A program made the position numbers and the translations under genes. Under the pieces are notes generated by a model, which saw only the letters and a program-made list of their open reading frames with translations, had not been told where the DNA came from and ran no database searches. 64,000 nucleotides of DNA, taken from Channallabes apus (Eukaryota > Chordata > Actinopteri > Siluriformes > Clariidae). Below are positions 38,665 to 60,330 of the stretch, piece after piece; positions within the stretch are counted from its first letter, which is position 1; every line of letters starts with the position of its first letter. The DNA lies in the NCBI GenBank assembly GCA_030522415.1, contig CM060114.1:27245804-27309803 (forward strand). The letters run 5' to 3'.

Positions 38665-38895
38665 GCTTAATCCTGTGTTCAGGGTCGCGGGGGGCCTAGA
38701 GCCTATCCCAGGAGACTTCGGGCACTAGGCGGGGTACACCCTGGACAGGGTGCCAATCCATCACTGGGCACACACACATACACACACTCACACACCCAAT
38801 CACACACTATGGGCAATTTAGGAACGCCAATTAGTCTAACCTGCATATCTTTGGACTGTGGGAGGAAACCGGAGTACCCGGAGGAAGCCCTTACT
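38665..38895 (-). mobile_element. Fish SINE, reverse orientation
   Basis: It contains the complements of the family words: GGCCTAGAGCCTATCCCAGG, GGCGGGGTACACCCTGGACA and GACTGTGGGAGGAAACCGGA. It lies 70 bases after the kcnj8 polyadenylation signal. Confidence 0.75.
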
Positions 38896-39653
38896 GCTTT
38901 TAACTGTTTTAAATTCTAATACAGTATAGCTTGAATATTAATAAGTCATGTTAATATCAATTCATTTATGAGGTAACAATTAATATTTAGGATTTAGTGG
39001 ATTCAATCAATTTAAAAGCAATAGGACCGTACAATGTAATAGTAATGTTTATTTTTTAAATCTAAAAATATACAAGTATCTTAAACGTTTAAAAACAATA
39101 GCGTGAAATATTGTATTCTGCCGCTAGGGGGAGACGTTGTCTCAGCTTACATTTTTTTAGGCAACCCACATACTGTACTTTATAGGCTGTATATTGGCAA
39201 AGGTTTGTGGACACCACAGCACTGTTTAAAAGTCTTAAGCCACTCCTCATTTCTTTATATTAAATTACATTTTATTTAATTCCTAGGAAGGTCACCTAAG
39301 CAAGTAACTAAATACATGACATAGTTTTGTTGAAATATATTTATTATATACAGTACTTTTTTTTTTTTTACTTAAATTTGTAAGCATGTGCCTTAAGGGG
39401 TTCAGTGGTTAAAACATGGAGGTAGAATAGCTGGAGCTGACATGATGTAATTGTTGAAGCCAGGGGGCATATTAGTGCACTCAAAACATTGAATCCTGTC
39501 AGCATCTTCTAGGCTTTGGAACTTGCTTTGCAATCATCAGCAAAAGTAATAGTGTCTCTAAAACTAAGAATCTGCTAATAGAATCAATTACTGCAAGTTC
39601 GTTGGGCTGATTGGTTTAGTTGCTCATGGAAATAGTTACATATACTAACTATC

Positions 39654-39654
<1 letters not shown>

Positions 39655-39712
<58 letters not shown>
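39655..39712. repeat. (TG)n microsatellite
   Basis: About 28 TG units. The Cys-Val repeat in the open frame at 39620-39973 arises from it. Confidence 0.95.
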
Positions 39713-39713
<1 letters not shown>

Positions 39714-40196
39714 TGTTTATTTTAAGCAGCTTAAAACTTCTACTGTATTGTGTACAAGTTTCGTTAAAATATTGCAAATGTCTTGTATACTGCATATTAC
39801 ATTCATACACATATCCAGATTATTTTGATTTTTTTTTAAACAGTGCCAAATATATGGCCAAATATGTGGCACTTTACAAAACTAGCTTGAAATTTGAAAT
39901 GAGAAAAATATTAAATAAAACAAATAAACAAATCAATCTTTCAGTGTTTAACATTTTTACCATTCATGTCTAAATTTTATATTTCGGAAGACTATTTATT
40001 TATTTATTTATTTAAAAATATACACAGTTTGGGACTGCTATAGAACAAAAAAAATTACAACCACAAAACACTATTAAATATGTAGAACAACTAATAGGAC
40101 AAAGAGAAAAAAAAAGTATTTTACAATAATGATCAAGTGTTTTGGAGGTGATTTATTTTATTTAATTATAAAAAGAGCCTAAATTATCTGTATTGG

Positions 40197-40350
40197 GTGT
40201 GTGTGTACTGTATGTGTGTGTGTGCCCTGCGATGGATTGGCACCCTGTCCAGGGTGTACCCCGCCTATAGTCTCCTGGGATAGGCTCCAGGTCCCCCGCG
40301 ACCCTGAACACAGGATTAACCGGTATAGAAAATGAATGAATGAATGAATA
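40197..40350 (+). mobile_element. Fish SINE 3' segment
   Basis: TG run, then GCGATGGATTGGCACCCTGT, CTCCTGGGATAGGCTCCAGG, GCGACCCTGAACACAGGATT and an (AATG)n tail. Same family as 36598. Confidence 0.75.
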
Positions 40351-41248
40351 AATGATCTGTACATAAATGTGGAAATTATTAATTGTTTTTGCATATCCAA
40401 CTACCAGAAACAAACAAACATTCAAACAAACACTACTATACACTGTACTGCAGCTCTAACACTCCAATGTAAATGTTAATTAGATACTACTACTACTACT
40501 AATAATAATAATAAAAATGATGATGATGAGAATAATAATAAATTATATGCTTTTGTTTAACCCAGATTCACATAAATCACATAAATCAGTGGAAAGCCTT
40601 ATACTTTACTACACTTTCAATTTACTTCTCTGGATATCTCCATATTTCCTTTCTTTTGCAATATTTCACCAATATTTTAAATAATTATTCCCTACAGTAA
40701 GAAGCGTATGTTTTTAAAGAATATACGAGAATCACTATTCATTCTCCCAACAATTTTAAAGCAGGATTTATATCTAAACGATTCAGATGTACAGTAGGTT
40801 TATTTGAAACTGAGTACACACTGCCACCTTGTGACCACCGGATGTATTATCCTGTCCAAAGTGGGATCGTATATAACGAAATGAAAGAACAAATAGAATG
40901 ACAAAAAAAACGGTTAAATACATGCATGATTTTGTGATTTGTGATGTGATTTGACTGAAATGTTCCTTATTTAAACTTGGAAGTATTCTGAATTTTAAAT
41001 ATTCTTATATATTTTAGTTCATTGATGACGTATGAACTCCCGTCGTCCTTTGCGGCACGGCTTTTTAAATTTTTTTAAAATCGGTCGCATTACATTAAGG
41101 TCTAAAATAGGTTGAAAACTTGGCATAATTGTGTGTTTAAATTATATTAGTATGTCATTTATGACTGGAGAAATGGTGGTTTTAAATCTACCGGCTGTGT
41201 GAGTCGTGTGCTGCGGAGTGGCCTGAGTGCTCCTCGGTGTATCTCGTC

Positions 41249-41392
41249 AGCTTTGCGCAGTGGCAGTATCGTAGCCTATGAGGTTTATCCGAGGCGCGAT
41301 TATTGCTAGTTGAAAACTTTACCCAATACCCCGCCTTGACGACTTGAAATATAGTCGGCTATGGCAATTTTTGACGGTCTCTACGGAGACTG
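41249..41392 (+). ncRNA. U4 spliceosomal snRNA
   Basis: The segment matches vertebrate U4 along its whole length (144 nt; human 144-145). It starts AGCTTTGCGCAGTGGCAGTA, keeps the U6-pairing region and 5' stem-loop with GAGGTTTATCCGAGGCGCGA, CCCAATACCCCGCC, the central GACGACTTGAAATATAGTCG hairpin, the Sm site CAATTTTTGA and the terminal hairpin TCTCTACGGAGACTG. One difference lies in the kink-turn that binds the 15.5K/SNU13 protein: GCCTATGAGG instead of the usual GCCAATGAGG. Full length without a 3' A tail, plus a good 3' box, argues for a real gene rather than a retropseudogene. U4 pairs with U6 in the tri-snRNP in the nucleus. Confidence 0.93.
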
Positions 41393-41400
41393 ATTATGTG

Positions 41401-41413
41401 GTTAAAAGGAAGA
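41401..41413 (+). terminator. snRNA 3' box of the U4 gene
   Basis: GTTAAAAGGAAGA begins 9 bases after the RNA end and fits the vertebrate snRNA 3' box pattern (GTTTN0-3AAARNNAGA). This box directs 3' end formation of pol II snRNA genes. A proximal element should lie near 41185-41205 (CTACCGGCTGTGTGAG is the only candidate), but the match is weak. Confidence 0.65.
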
Positions 41414-50523
<9,110 letters not shown>

Positions 50524-51621
50524 AACCTAATTTAAGTTTTAAACCATGCACGTCGACTGGGTTTCAGCTGTAGACTGCACTCTTACACTATGTTTTATTA
50601 TTGTCGTGTTAAAGAATAATTATGCATTTAAAAGAAAAAGGTAATGAGTGGGATATTCTGTAATGCTACTTTGTGTAATATGGTAATATGAAGGTTTCTG
50701 TGCTGAGGAAGTACTATTCTTTATTGTGTATTTAATTAGTCGTTATACAGTCATTTCTATTGTGTCAGGCCTTCTTTGAACACTAGGGGGCAACCTTGCT
50801 CATAGAATCAGTTTATTTGATGGAAATTAAACTGTGATTATACTTGTTCAGGCATGAGCTGCTATGTCCTTTAGGATTACTCTATAGTGCATAATTTAAT
50901 CATCAGGCCTGGTTCAGTTCATTTCATAAAATCAGTTCTACACCATCGCGTTGGCATTGGCAGCACAGTTCTCGTGAATTTGCATGCATTTGTTTTAGGA
51001 ACTCATAATTTTCCCTGATAATATGCAGTATACTTCTCTGCACATGCATGTGTGACTGATAAATGGACTATTAAATTTAAGAATTGACTGGTGTCTGTTT
51101 TATTGATTTCATAACCTATTTTTTCAAAAAGGAGTAATGCAATTCCTATTTATTATACAGTACATAATCACTATGGAGGATGGATATTCTAGATAAGGCT
51201 GGGCATAAAAAACACATGAGTAGCAACATGAGTCAGAAAATACCAAAAATATGAACAGGCTAAAAAGCTATTTTAATGATTCAATAAATCACCAAAACAG
51301 ATTAAATTGAAGAACATTGAGTCCTCAGGAATACAAAACAGGCTGATGTTATTCCCCATTTACATTTTGGAGCCTAGTGCCAAATTGTATCACCTGCATT
51401 TCTTGCTAAAATATTTTCATATTTCATTTTTTTTTATTTCTGACTATCACTGCTAAAATAATATCAAAGGCTATTTAGTAATTTATATTAATTCCATATG
51501 GTGTCTGTGTTTCTGGTCAATCCAACGCCGTGTCAAACCTTTACTTAATAGATGATTATCAGCAGCAACTTAGGCTACATGTAACAAAACTCTTTCAATC
51601 AGACATGTTTCTGAAAATATT
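50524..51621. other. cmas 3' UTR and downstream sequence
   Basis: Candidate polyadenylation signals are ATTAAA at about 51069 (followed by GGTGTCTGTTTTATTG) and AATAAA at 51283. Nothing else is recognised. Confidence 0.4.
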
Positions 51622-52092
51622 CAAGGGGTGTTCAAGTCAAACTGAGACTTTTTACTGTGACAGAACAGTTATGACTGTAAAAACTTAATTTATGTCTCTA
51701 TAATCCCCTGATACAGTTTCACCGCTTGCTTCACGGGTGAAACGCTGGACTCCCTAGAACTCCTTTAATGGTCCAAATATGTGAAAACGGCTTGGAACAA
51801 GGTCACGACTATACGGGGGATGAAGCAATAATTCTCAGCTGAGTTCATGTAATGTGTAAGTTTTGTTGTTGAATAATTGTGTGTACAGTTCCTACAGACA
51901 GATGCATCTCTTCCAGGATCGGGTGTTCTACTCATTAAATGAGCTACCTTGGCCAGGATTGTCATTTACAGATGTATAGCCTTATTTAAAACTTTTGCAC
52001 CATTCAAGTCTCATCACTGTTTGAAGTCTTCTATAAATGTCTATCAGTTTTACACCTTCATTGACAAGTCCGGGTTTGACTTGAACACCTCT
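51622..52092 (-). mobile_element. Mariner-like relic, copy 4
   Basis: It starts CAAGGGGTGTTCAAGTCAAA and ends GGTTTGACTTGAACACCTC, clear inverted termini. The interior shares CCCTAGAACTCCTTTAATGG and AGTTCATGTAATGTGTAAG with the other copies. No open transposase frame. Confidence 0.75.
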
Positions 52093-54209
52093 CATTGTTT
52101 TTACATACTGTAGAGTCAGTATAAGCATGTGGTTATCATGTATGATCATATAAAAGCATTAACAAAGAGATAAAAAGTTAAGACCAGAATCCTTCATGCT
52201 GCTTCAAATCTAGTTAGATCAGTTAGTCATGCTCTGATATTTCAGGAAATTCAGGAAATATTTTTAATATATGATACTTGAAACCATCTCCTCTGGTAAG
52301 TGATTTTTAAGAACAGCATTAATGACAGCTCAAGATGGCTGTGGGAGGAAAAGCCACCAGCCTCAATTGACTCTGCTTATGTTTCTTCATTTGCAATTCT
52401 GATTAATCTGCTCGCCCTGTGTGAGAGGGCGAACCCAATTAACTTCCTCTCTGTGTGGTTCATAACGCCAGCGTGTTCATATCGCTTGCATGCACCCCAA
52501 CCTGTAACACGACCAGACATGTAGCAGATGTGAGGAACTTTGTGGAGTCTGTCCCGACAGTATGTACTTTTTTTGAAAGATGCACATGCCTTGAATTGAG
52601 CAGTAAATGGCTAGCAAAAATCTTTGAGGGGGGAAAAACACTTTTTATTGATTCTTTTGTGACTGACTGAACATGAAACCAAGCAGTCACAATTAACCTG
52701 CGCGAGCCCAGATCAGAACAAATGCATTACATCAACTTCATGGCAGATTTATGAAAGATGATGGAGAGTGTTTACGTAATTAGCTAGCACAATGGTTCCC
52801 AAAGTTTCAAAATGTTGAAGGTACTGCAGGTGGGCCACTAGATGTCATTTATATAAAAAATAATAATAATAAGCAGCTTTTGATTTTGACTTTGTAATTA
52901 GCTTTAACATTTAGATAAAATATTTTTGATTAAGTATTTACATTTAAAAAGTATCTAGGACTAATAAAACAATGTGATAATATTCATTTAACTTTAGTCT
53001 CGTGTGATTAAAGTTTTGGGCGGAAGATTTTAGAGTTAGCATGTAAATGATATTACTTGGAGATGTGTTTGGCACCGAGCTGCTTTTGCTTTTTACTAAA
53101 GTATTTGGAAACAAAAATATAATGCTATTAATCTGAAATCTCCCAGATACAGAGATTTATAAAAGTGGGTGACTAGATTTTCAGTAGAAGAAATGTTACT
53201 CATAAAATACTGTACATTTCTTAGTCTCTGCTTCATAGAACTTCAGTAAGAATATGCAATAAAAAAAATTGTAATTGATGATTACGATAATAATAATAAT
53301 AATAATAATACCACATGACCACATTAATCATCATACATGTGTATTTTACCTTAAATCAAATTTTTAAACCTACAAAGTTGTACATTTACCCTGTTTCATC
53401 CAAAACATATTTTAGTATGACAGGTTGAGTTACAGTAGTACAAACACTTGACGCACAAAAGCAAACTATTCTACATTCTGGCAGGATGGATATTAAAGCA
53501 GATGCCTTCAGTTACCACCAAGCTATTGTATGTCATTGGTATTCAGGCTTCGGGGAAATGCGATTCAGTTTGCTGGTGAACAGTGCTCCTTCTCCAGATG
53601 AAAGGGCTCCTGTGTACTTCTGTGGAGTAGGCTATTTTTTGCCTTTAAATTAAGTTTACCTTACAAATAATGAATTCTATTAGCGATTTTCGGTTTCAGT
53701 GGCCGTGAATAGATCTGCCGTAGTTTTTCTCTTGGATGCAAAGTTGTCTCCTGATTAAAACTGATCGTGAGACTTTTCGATGAAACTCAGCGGATCTATA
53801 TGATCAATATGGTTGACGTAGGTCTGTAATCTACTTGCTGACATCTGCTGTTTGCTCGAGAAGAACCAATTAAAAAGGATCAATACGAGCTTATAAGCTC
53901 GAGTGCATCGGTCGCAGGTGTGCTAGCAGATTGAACCAGAATGCACCTGTGCCTTATATAGCAATTCCTATCATCATTTGAGAAAGTTTTGAATAATAAT
54001 CACTAGTGTCATGTTCGTAAGGGCCTCAGGTGGGCTGGCTGGGACCTAATCATCATCATTTATTAGATATTTTAAAAATTTAAAGCATGGCTTGCTTGGT
54101 CCTCTGTCTTCAGCTCCATGAAGAGGAATTTTCATCCATTTTTTTTTTTGTATTTTGTGGAAAAAGTCAGAGAATAAGTATAGCAAAAACATGTACGGTC
54201 ATGAGACTG

Positions 54210-54254
<45 letters not shown>

Positions 54255-54497
54255 CTAAGTGATGATCCTCACCATCTTCTATAATCTGAAATATACTGAA
54301 TATACCATTGTATATGTTTCAAATAAACATAATAACCTTGATTGAGCATCATCAATTGAAGTCGTGATTAATGTCCTATCTTTCTGGCTTGATGTAGACA
54401 CACAGGTGAGTGCTCCTGGGGTCTGCTTTTATACAGGCAGTCACACTTCTTGATGAGTGACTTATCTTGTTTATTTGGTTATTAGAAAAAATTAGGG
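52093..54497. other. Intergenic, nothing recognised
   Basis: AT-rich, with an (AAT)n tract at 53287-53310 and a (TTA)n tract at 54211-54254. Open frames here (for example 52300-52690) show no domain signal and are considered chance. Confidence 0.5.
54211..54254. repeat. (TTA)n microsatellite
   Basis: About 14 perfect ATT units. They produce the Tyr run in the overlapping open frame. Confidence 0.95.
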
Positions 54498-55110
54498 TTT
54501 GATTCCTGCCTCGGGGTCTGCATTGAGTTTGCATGTTCTCCCATGTGTGTGTGCCCTGTAATGGATTGGCAGCTCATCCATGGTGTACCTCACCTCTTTC
54601 TCTGAGCCTTGTGGGATAGGCTTCAGGCACTCCGTGAACCAGTGTACATAGGATGAATTTGTATAGATAACAATGAGTATTTTGGAAACAGTTTGTTTAA
54701 CTTTTGGGGGAAAAGTTTTCTGTAGTTTTTTTGTTACCTGTGATTGTTTGTTTAAAGCAGTCACACAATTTATATACAAAACAAGACAACAATTTATATA
54801 GAAGAACATACTTTTTCAATTCTATGTACTGTATACCATTAAAAGGGGGTGGAAATATATTATTTCAATATATACTCAGCAAAAAAAGAAATGCCCCTTT
54901 TTCAGGACTTTTTTTTAATCAGTTTTTCAACAATAATGTTGTAAAAATGTTGTTGAAATATCAATTTCTAAACCAATAAGATCAAACAACACTAAGTTAA
55001 AAAAAGATAAAATACACGTGCAATTGTTACAAGGCTTACGTTGTCACTTATCTTTGCATAATTGACCCCATGTTTATTAGCTGCTCAGCAATTGTTTGTA
55101 GTTTTTTTTG
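54498..55110. mobile_element. SINE segment and Tc1-type end
   Basis: 54498-54665 is a diverged SINE copy (GATTCCTGCCTCGGGGTCTG, GTAATGGATTGGCAGCTCAT). From 54874 the sequence TACTCAGCAAAAAAAGAAAT matches the terminus of a common fish Tc1/mariner family, but no second end was found. Confidence 0.5.
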
Positions 55111-55234
55111 CACTGGCCAATTCTGTATGCAACTTTGAATGAAGCCATTTGTGCTTTGCTGTCCACTGATTCAGATTTTACCATGTGATTATCCTGCTGT
55201 CTGTATTCTGCCAGCTTTCTTTCAAAGACGTACA

Positions 55235-57392
55235 GTGGTTTATTAACGTGACTGGACCTCCACGACGCTCTGAGATCTCGCACAGCTGCCTACAACACGG
55301 GACTTGCGTCGGGGGACATGGAACCGTACAAGGCTGCGTCATATAACGTCCGGAAGGCGGTGAAAGAGGCGAAGCAGCGCTACGGGAGAAAACTAGAGTC
55401 ACAGCTTCAACAGAGTGACTCTAGGAGCCTGTGGCAGGGACTGAGAACAATAACGGACTATAAAGCACCAACATCCGGTATGATGAACGCGGACGCGACT
55501 CTGGCAGACGAGCTCAACACCTTCTATGCTCGCTTCGAGGCTGCAGCTAAAGACGCTAGCGATGCTAACGCTAACGGTGCTAACGCTAACGGTGCTAACG
55601 CTAACGGCGCTAACGCAAATGGCGCTAATGCTAGCGGCGCTAATGCTAGCGGCGCTAACGGCTGCAGACAGGAAGACACTGCCAGCACCGGGAACGCGCT
55701 CATCATCTCACGCACGACGTGAGGAGAGCCTTCGAGAGAGTGAACACCAGGAAAGCAGCAGGACCAGACGGCATCTCAGGCCGTATCCTCAGAGCCTGCG
55801 CAGACCAGCTAGCACCTGTGTTCACTGAGATATTCAACATCTCTCTATCTCAGTCGGTGATCCCCACATGCTTCAAAGAGTCCATCATTGTTCCTGTCCC
55901 GAAGAAACCACATCCTGCTTCCCTCAATGACTATCGCCCTGTAGCCCTCACCTCAGTAGTGATGAAGTGCTTTGAATGCCTTATCAGAGACTTCATCATT
56001 TCTTCACTACCCGACACACTGGACCCACTACAGTTTGCATACCGTCAGAACCGCTCCACAGACGATGCAATCTCTCATCTCCTCCACACATCACTCACTC
56101 ACCTGGACACTAGGAAAGGGAATTATGTTAAAATGCTCTTCATCGACTACAGCTCTGCTTTTAATACCATAATTCCCTCCACACTCACCACCAAGCTGGA
56201 GCACCTGGGACTCAGCTAATCTATATGTCAGTGGATCTCCAATTTTCTGACTGGCAGACCACAGGCAGTAAGGATGGGCGGTCATGTCTCAGCTACACTC
56301 ACTCTCAGCACTGGAGCCCCCCAGGGTTGTGTTCTGAGCCCCCTGCTGTACTCTTTGTACACCCACAACTGCGTGGCCACTACCAACTCCACCTCCATCA
56401 TCAAGTTTGCTGACGACACCGTCGTGGTCGGACTGATCACCAACAATGATGAGTCGGACTACCTAGAGGAGATTGGAAATCTGGAGAACTGATGCCAGAG
56501 GAACAATCTCCTCCTGAACGTCAGTAAGACAAAGGAGCTGATAGTGGACTTTAGTACAAAGCAGGAGAGGAACTACCAGACCCCCGTCATCAACAGGAGC
56601 CCAGTGGAGAGAGTGGACAGCTTCAGATACCTCGGTGTTCACATCACGCAGGACCTGTCATGGTCCTGTCACATCAACACCGTGGTGAAAAAAGCCGGGC
56701 AGCGTCTCTACCACCTCAGACACTTGAGAGACTTTAGACTGCCCTCCAAGGTGCTCAGGAACTTCTACTCCTGCACCATAGAGAGCATCCTGACGGGAAA
56801 CATCACGACCTGGTTCGGGAACAGCACCATGCAGGACAGACGAGCTCTACAGAGGGTGGTGCGATCAGCCGAGCGCATCATCCGCACTGAGCTCCCTGAC
56901 CTGCACTCGATCTACAGCAAACGGTGCTGGACTAAGGCCAGGAAGATCATGAAGGACCTTAGTCACCCCAGTAATGGACTGTTCTCTTTGTTGCGGTCTG
57001 GGAAGCGATTCCGCTCCCTAAAGGCCAACACACAGAGGCTGAGGAGGAGCTTCTTCCCGCAGGCGATAAGGTCTCTCAATCACACCTCCACACAGGACTA
57101 ATAACATCTTTTAAGCTCACAACACTGACTGGACAATCATGGACACATTCATACACACTTGCACTAAATATTTATACATCTGCACAATTGCACATGTCAC
57201 CTTTCATGCATATTTGCACAACCAATGACACTTTAATTATATATACATATATACTCTATTTGCAATATTTTATTATGCCCTTATTGTACAGTTAATTTTA
57301 AGGTCACTGGCGGTCGTATAAGCATTTCACTGCATATTATACGGTGTATGACTGTGTATGTGACAAATAAAATTTGAATTTGAATTTGATTT
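55235..57392 (+). mobile_element. 5'-truncated L2-type LINE
   Basis: Plus-strand ORF2 fragment. About 55240-55720 is the region before RT (AAYNTGLASGDMEPYKAASY). The RT follows with [20 protein letters not shown] (about 55748), [70 protein letters not shown] and the catalytic [10 protein letters not shown] (56403-56432). The C-terminal RT-linked domain ends at 57101. The 3' tail closes GACAAATAAAATTTGAATTT plus TTTGAATTTG repeats. The endonuclease half is missing. The ORF is broken by one frameshift near 55720 and by stops at 56217-56219 and 56490-56492. L2/CR1-group assignment is from motif memory. Confidence 0.88.
55563..55672 (+). repeat. 15-bp coding minisatellite inside LINE ORF
   Basis: About six to seven units of GCTAACGCTAACGGT, with variants using GCTAGC, translate to repeated ANANG/ANASG. 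It lies between the pre-RT region and RT of the LINE. Confidence 0.9.
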
Positions 57393-57523
57393 GGAGTGTG
57401 TTGTCTCTAAGTGTCTTCCTAATTTGTTGGGTCTCATGCGGTCTGCTGCCTGGAGTATAAGACACAAAACACACACGGGTCTCTCTTCTGCCCCCACCAT
57501 CCCCACCATGAATCCAAGCTGAT
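57393..57523. other. Spacer between LINE tail and LTR element
   Basis: No recognised feature. It includes a CCCCCACCATCCCCACCATG tract just before the LTR. Confidence 0.5.
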
Positions 57524-59021
57524 TGTGGCAATGTGGGTGATGGGGTCGGTTCATTGGCTCACAAGTAAGTGATGTCACCCACAATAGCCTATCAGAATGG
57601 GTCTTGATGTTATTTAAGGCTGGATTTAGCTTACCTGGTCGACGTCACGACTAGGACCGCCTTCACGGCGTGCGAGCGGACAGAAGGTGTGTGGTTGTTT
57701 TGTAGCTATGTGGCTAATGGAGAGGTGGGCATGCACATTGAACTGTTTTATTTTTGTCCCTTAGTGCGCGCAATGGCTAACCGATATTTGGTTGAGTCAG
57801 ACTGTCCACTCGTGGCCGGGTAGGTATACAGTACGCTCATTTCATGCTGTACGTTTTGGCATCGGGTAATGCTAACTGGTGTTTGTTTACCACTTAGCCA
57901 TGGGGCCTTCTCTGCGCATGCGTTATCCTGCATGGGTTTTTGCTGCGATCTGTGAGTAATGGTACAGCTCGCGTAGCACAACAACTCATCGTGGTGAGTA
58001 AGTTTTGTTTTCTCTGCTTTATGAAACAGATGTTTTAGTCATGGCTCTTTTTCTTAGTGAGCTACGGGGGTATGACATGGTGCCGGTGAATCGCTTGAAG
58101 GCGGAAGTATTTGCCCTCCGCATCGACTGAGGACGGCGCTGCTGTTTCTCCTGTTTTCTTCTCCTGATGTTCTCTCCTACAGTGTTTCTTTTCTTTGCTT
58201 TTAATTAATTTCTTCTGCTAACTGTGCAACGAGTCAGAGTTGCCTTGCTACTGTCCAAAGGCCTGTTTGGGCTTTTGGTTACCTGCAGCTGTCATTGTAC
58301 TGTGGAGAGTGTTGTAACGTAGCTTTTCGGAGAACTCTGAATGTGATATGACTGATTCAGTGAAGTTGGCCTAAACATTTTTTTATTATTGTTTCTTTTT
58401 ATTTAATTACTTTCTCATCTTTTATTCTTAGTTTTTGTGATTAGTGGTCTTCTTATCTGTTTCTTGATATTGTTAATTTGGATATGTTTTTGTTTTGTCC
58501 ACCTCGGGCAGCATTGGGCCGGGAGGCTAGCTAGCTACCACAATCCGAGTGCGGGTGATAGTGTAAAGGTGTGGAGTGCAGTGCTGATTGTATTCCTGTT
58601 TCACTTTGTGTGAGTGTGGATGCGTGTGACGTGCACCTTAGGGTTTGTACCTCATTTAGCCTGCCTCTGCCACTGGGAAGCTGGTGCCTGAAGTACTTTG
58701 TTGTTCTGTTTTGTATGTATTGTTTTATGGTGTTTATTTTTTGTTACAGCCTTGGTATGAGTGGACAGAGTACCCTGTGTCGACCCCTAATGTGTATGAG
58801 GGTGATTTTACTACATAGCATGGCATGCTATTGAGTTTTTATAACTTTTATTGTGAACTAAAATAAAGTTATTTTTGTACATTTGTACACCCGTCTCTCT
58901 GTTCCTTCTAGCCTAATGAACTTGTGCTCCTTATTTGGGTTATTTCCCCGGTTAACCTCGGGGTGGCGTAATCGGTGTCAAAACACTTCATATTCAGGTC
59001 GTCTCCCTCAGCGTTGCCACA
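57524..59021 (+). repeat. 5' LTR
   Basis: TATA-like TATTTAA at 57611-57617 and AATAAA at 58862-58867. The 87-residue open frame at 58571-58834 recurs identically in the other LTR and is not a protein gene. By eye the two LTRs differ at roughly 25 sites, mostly in their first third. Confidence 0.88.
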
Positions 59022-59109
59022 TTCTGGCGTAATCGGCAGGATAGGCTTCCATTATTCAGAGAGACGTAGGTGCATCTGTATTTGGGGTGCTCTGTGTACT
59101 TAACCTTGG

Positions 59110-60330
59110 TTGGTTGGTTTAGTGTTTTTGCTTTGGGGTTGCCCTTGTGGAGATATTGAGCCGGAGGAGAGACAGCAGCGGCGTCCGGTGTGCTTCCTTC
59201 GAGTAGTGCGTGAGGCTTATGTTACCAGGATGGAGGAAGAATTGCGCGAATTAAGGGAGATGGTAGCTCAGCTAAGAGCGGATCATTTCGCTAGAGGAGG
59301 CGATGGGCAGCATGTACCTTCTCGTTTTTCGTTAACTGCTACAACGCGAACTACTAGTGCACAGTCTGACTCACTTGTGCCGTTGGGAAACTAGTCCCCA
59401 CCGCGTTGCAGAGTCGAAGCGCGGTTGGAGTGGACAACGGCTCAGGTATTGCCTTATCTCATTGGTTATCGTCTTGCCCACATCATCTTGTCCATATTGG
59501 TAGTGTTCGATTGCCTTGTTTGGTTGACACTGGGTCTATAGTGTCTACCATTACCGAAAGTTGCTTCCAAACCCATTTTCAACTATGGGGTGTAGATCGG
59601 TTAAAGTTATGTCCGTGGTTCCAGCTCCATGCATCCAATGGGTTGTCAATTTTGTACAGTAATGGGATGTCAATTTCGTACAGCGGCTGCCTGGAGTTGG
59701 ACATGGAGATGTGCAATCGATTGATTGGTCGATGCTACCAGGAGCCTTTTGGTCAGTATGGTCCTGGTTTGGTTGATTGTTCCTCTTCAGTGGGGTCCCC
59801 AAAATTAGTTTCACAGGCGTTGCAACACTGCCATCTAGCTGAGGCTCAGTTCTCGGTAGTAGGTACGGGGAAGGTCAGATTGTGGGGTCGTAAGACGTGT
59901 CGTATTCCGGGTGGGAAGTTAAAGCTTGTACTTGCCGTATGCTCTGCACAATATGCAGAGGGGACTGTTTTGGTTTGAACCTCCAGTATCCGAGTTGCCA
60001 GCTGGATTGCTGGCTTCACCTGTGCTCGTTAGAGTTGCCCTTGGTACAGTCCTGGGGACGAGCCAGTGAAGGCGTCAATGTGTCCTTAAGTCGCAGAAGC
60101 AGTTGCTCCAATCCTAGATCTAATTGAAGCTGTCGATTTGTCTGTTCTGTCCCAAAGAGTAAAGTGAGGTCAGGGCGTTGTTGTGGCGATATCGGTTAAA
60201 TTTGATGTCACATGAGACACCGTTGCTGGATTCAGTGTCTGTTCATCAGCGGTATAGGTGAATTTCGCCGTCAGACCACGAAGTAGTTAAGTCATATGTC
60301 AGCTAGCATCTAGAGGCTAACGTTATTGGA
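59110..60330 (+). pseudogene. gag-pro-RT remnant of the LTR element
   Basis: An ATG at 59230 starts a gag-like coiled segment (MEEELRELREMVAQLRAD) that stops at 59394. A second frame (59406-59978) has the aspartic protease motif LVDTGSIVSTITESCF (about 59517-59564) and the ASNGL block of fish Gypsy proteases. From about 60200 a stop-ridden reading (ETPLLDSVSV, then SPSDHEVVKSY) matches the region that opens Gypsy RT. Between gag start and protease most of gag is missing. This is a decayed remnant with no complete enzyme. Confidence 0.7.

Larger units (their letters stand above)
38214..41248. other. kcnj8 3' UTR and downstream intergenic DNA
   Basis: An AATAAA at 38594-38599 probably ends kcnj8. 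Beyond it lie a SINE (38665-38895, reverse), a (TG)n tract (39655-39712), another SINE segment (40197-40350) and AT-rich sequence. A fragment near 39185-39220 (GGCAAAGGTTTGTGGACACC) belongs to a dispersed repeat also seen in part at 43525. No gene is recognised before the U4 gene. Confidence 0.6.

Noticed and set aside
39620..39973. 117-residue open frame with a Cys-Val repeat
   Set aside because: Produced by the TG microsatellite; no conserved domain.
52300..52690. Overlapping open frames on both strands as a new gene
   Set aside because: No domain, no codon pattern, no splice support; length is within chance.
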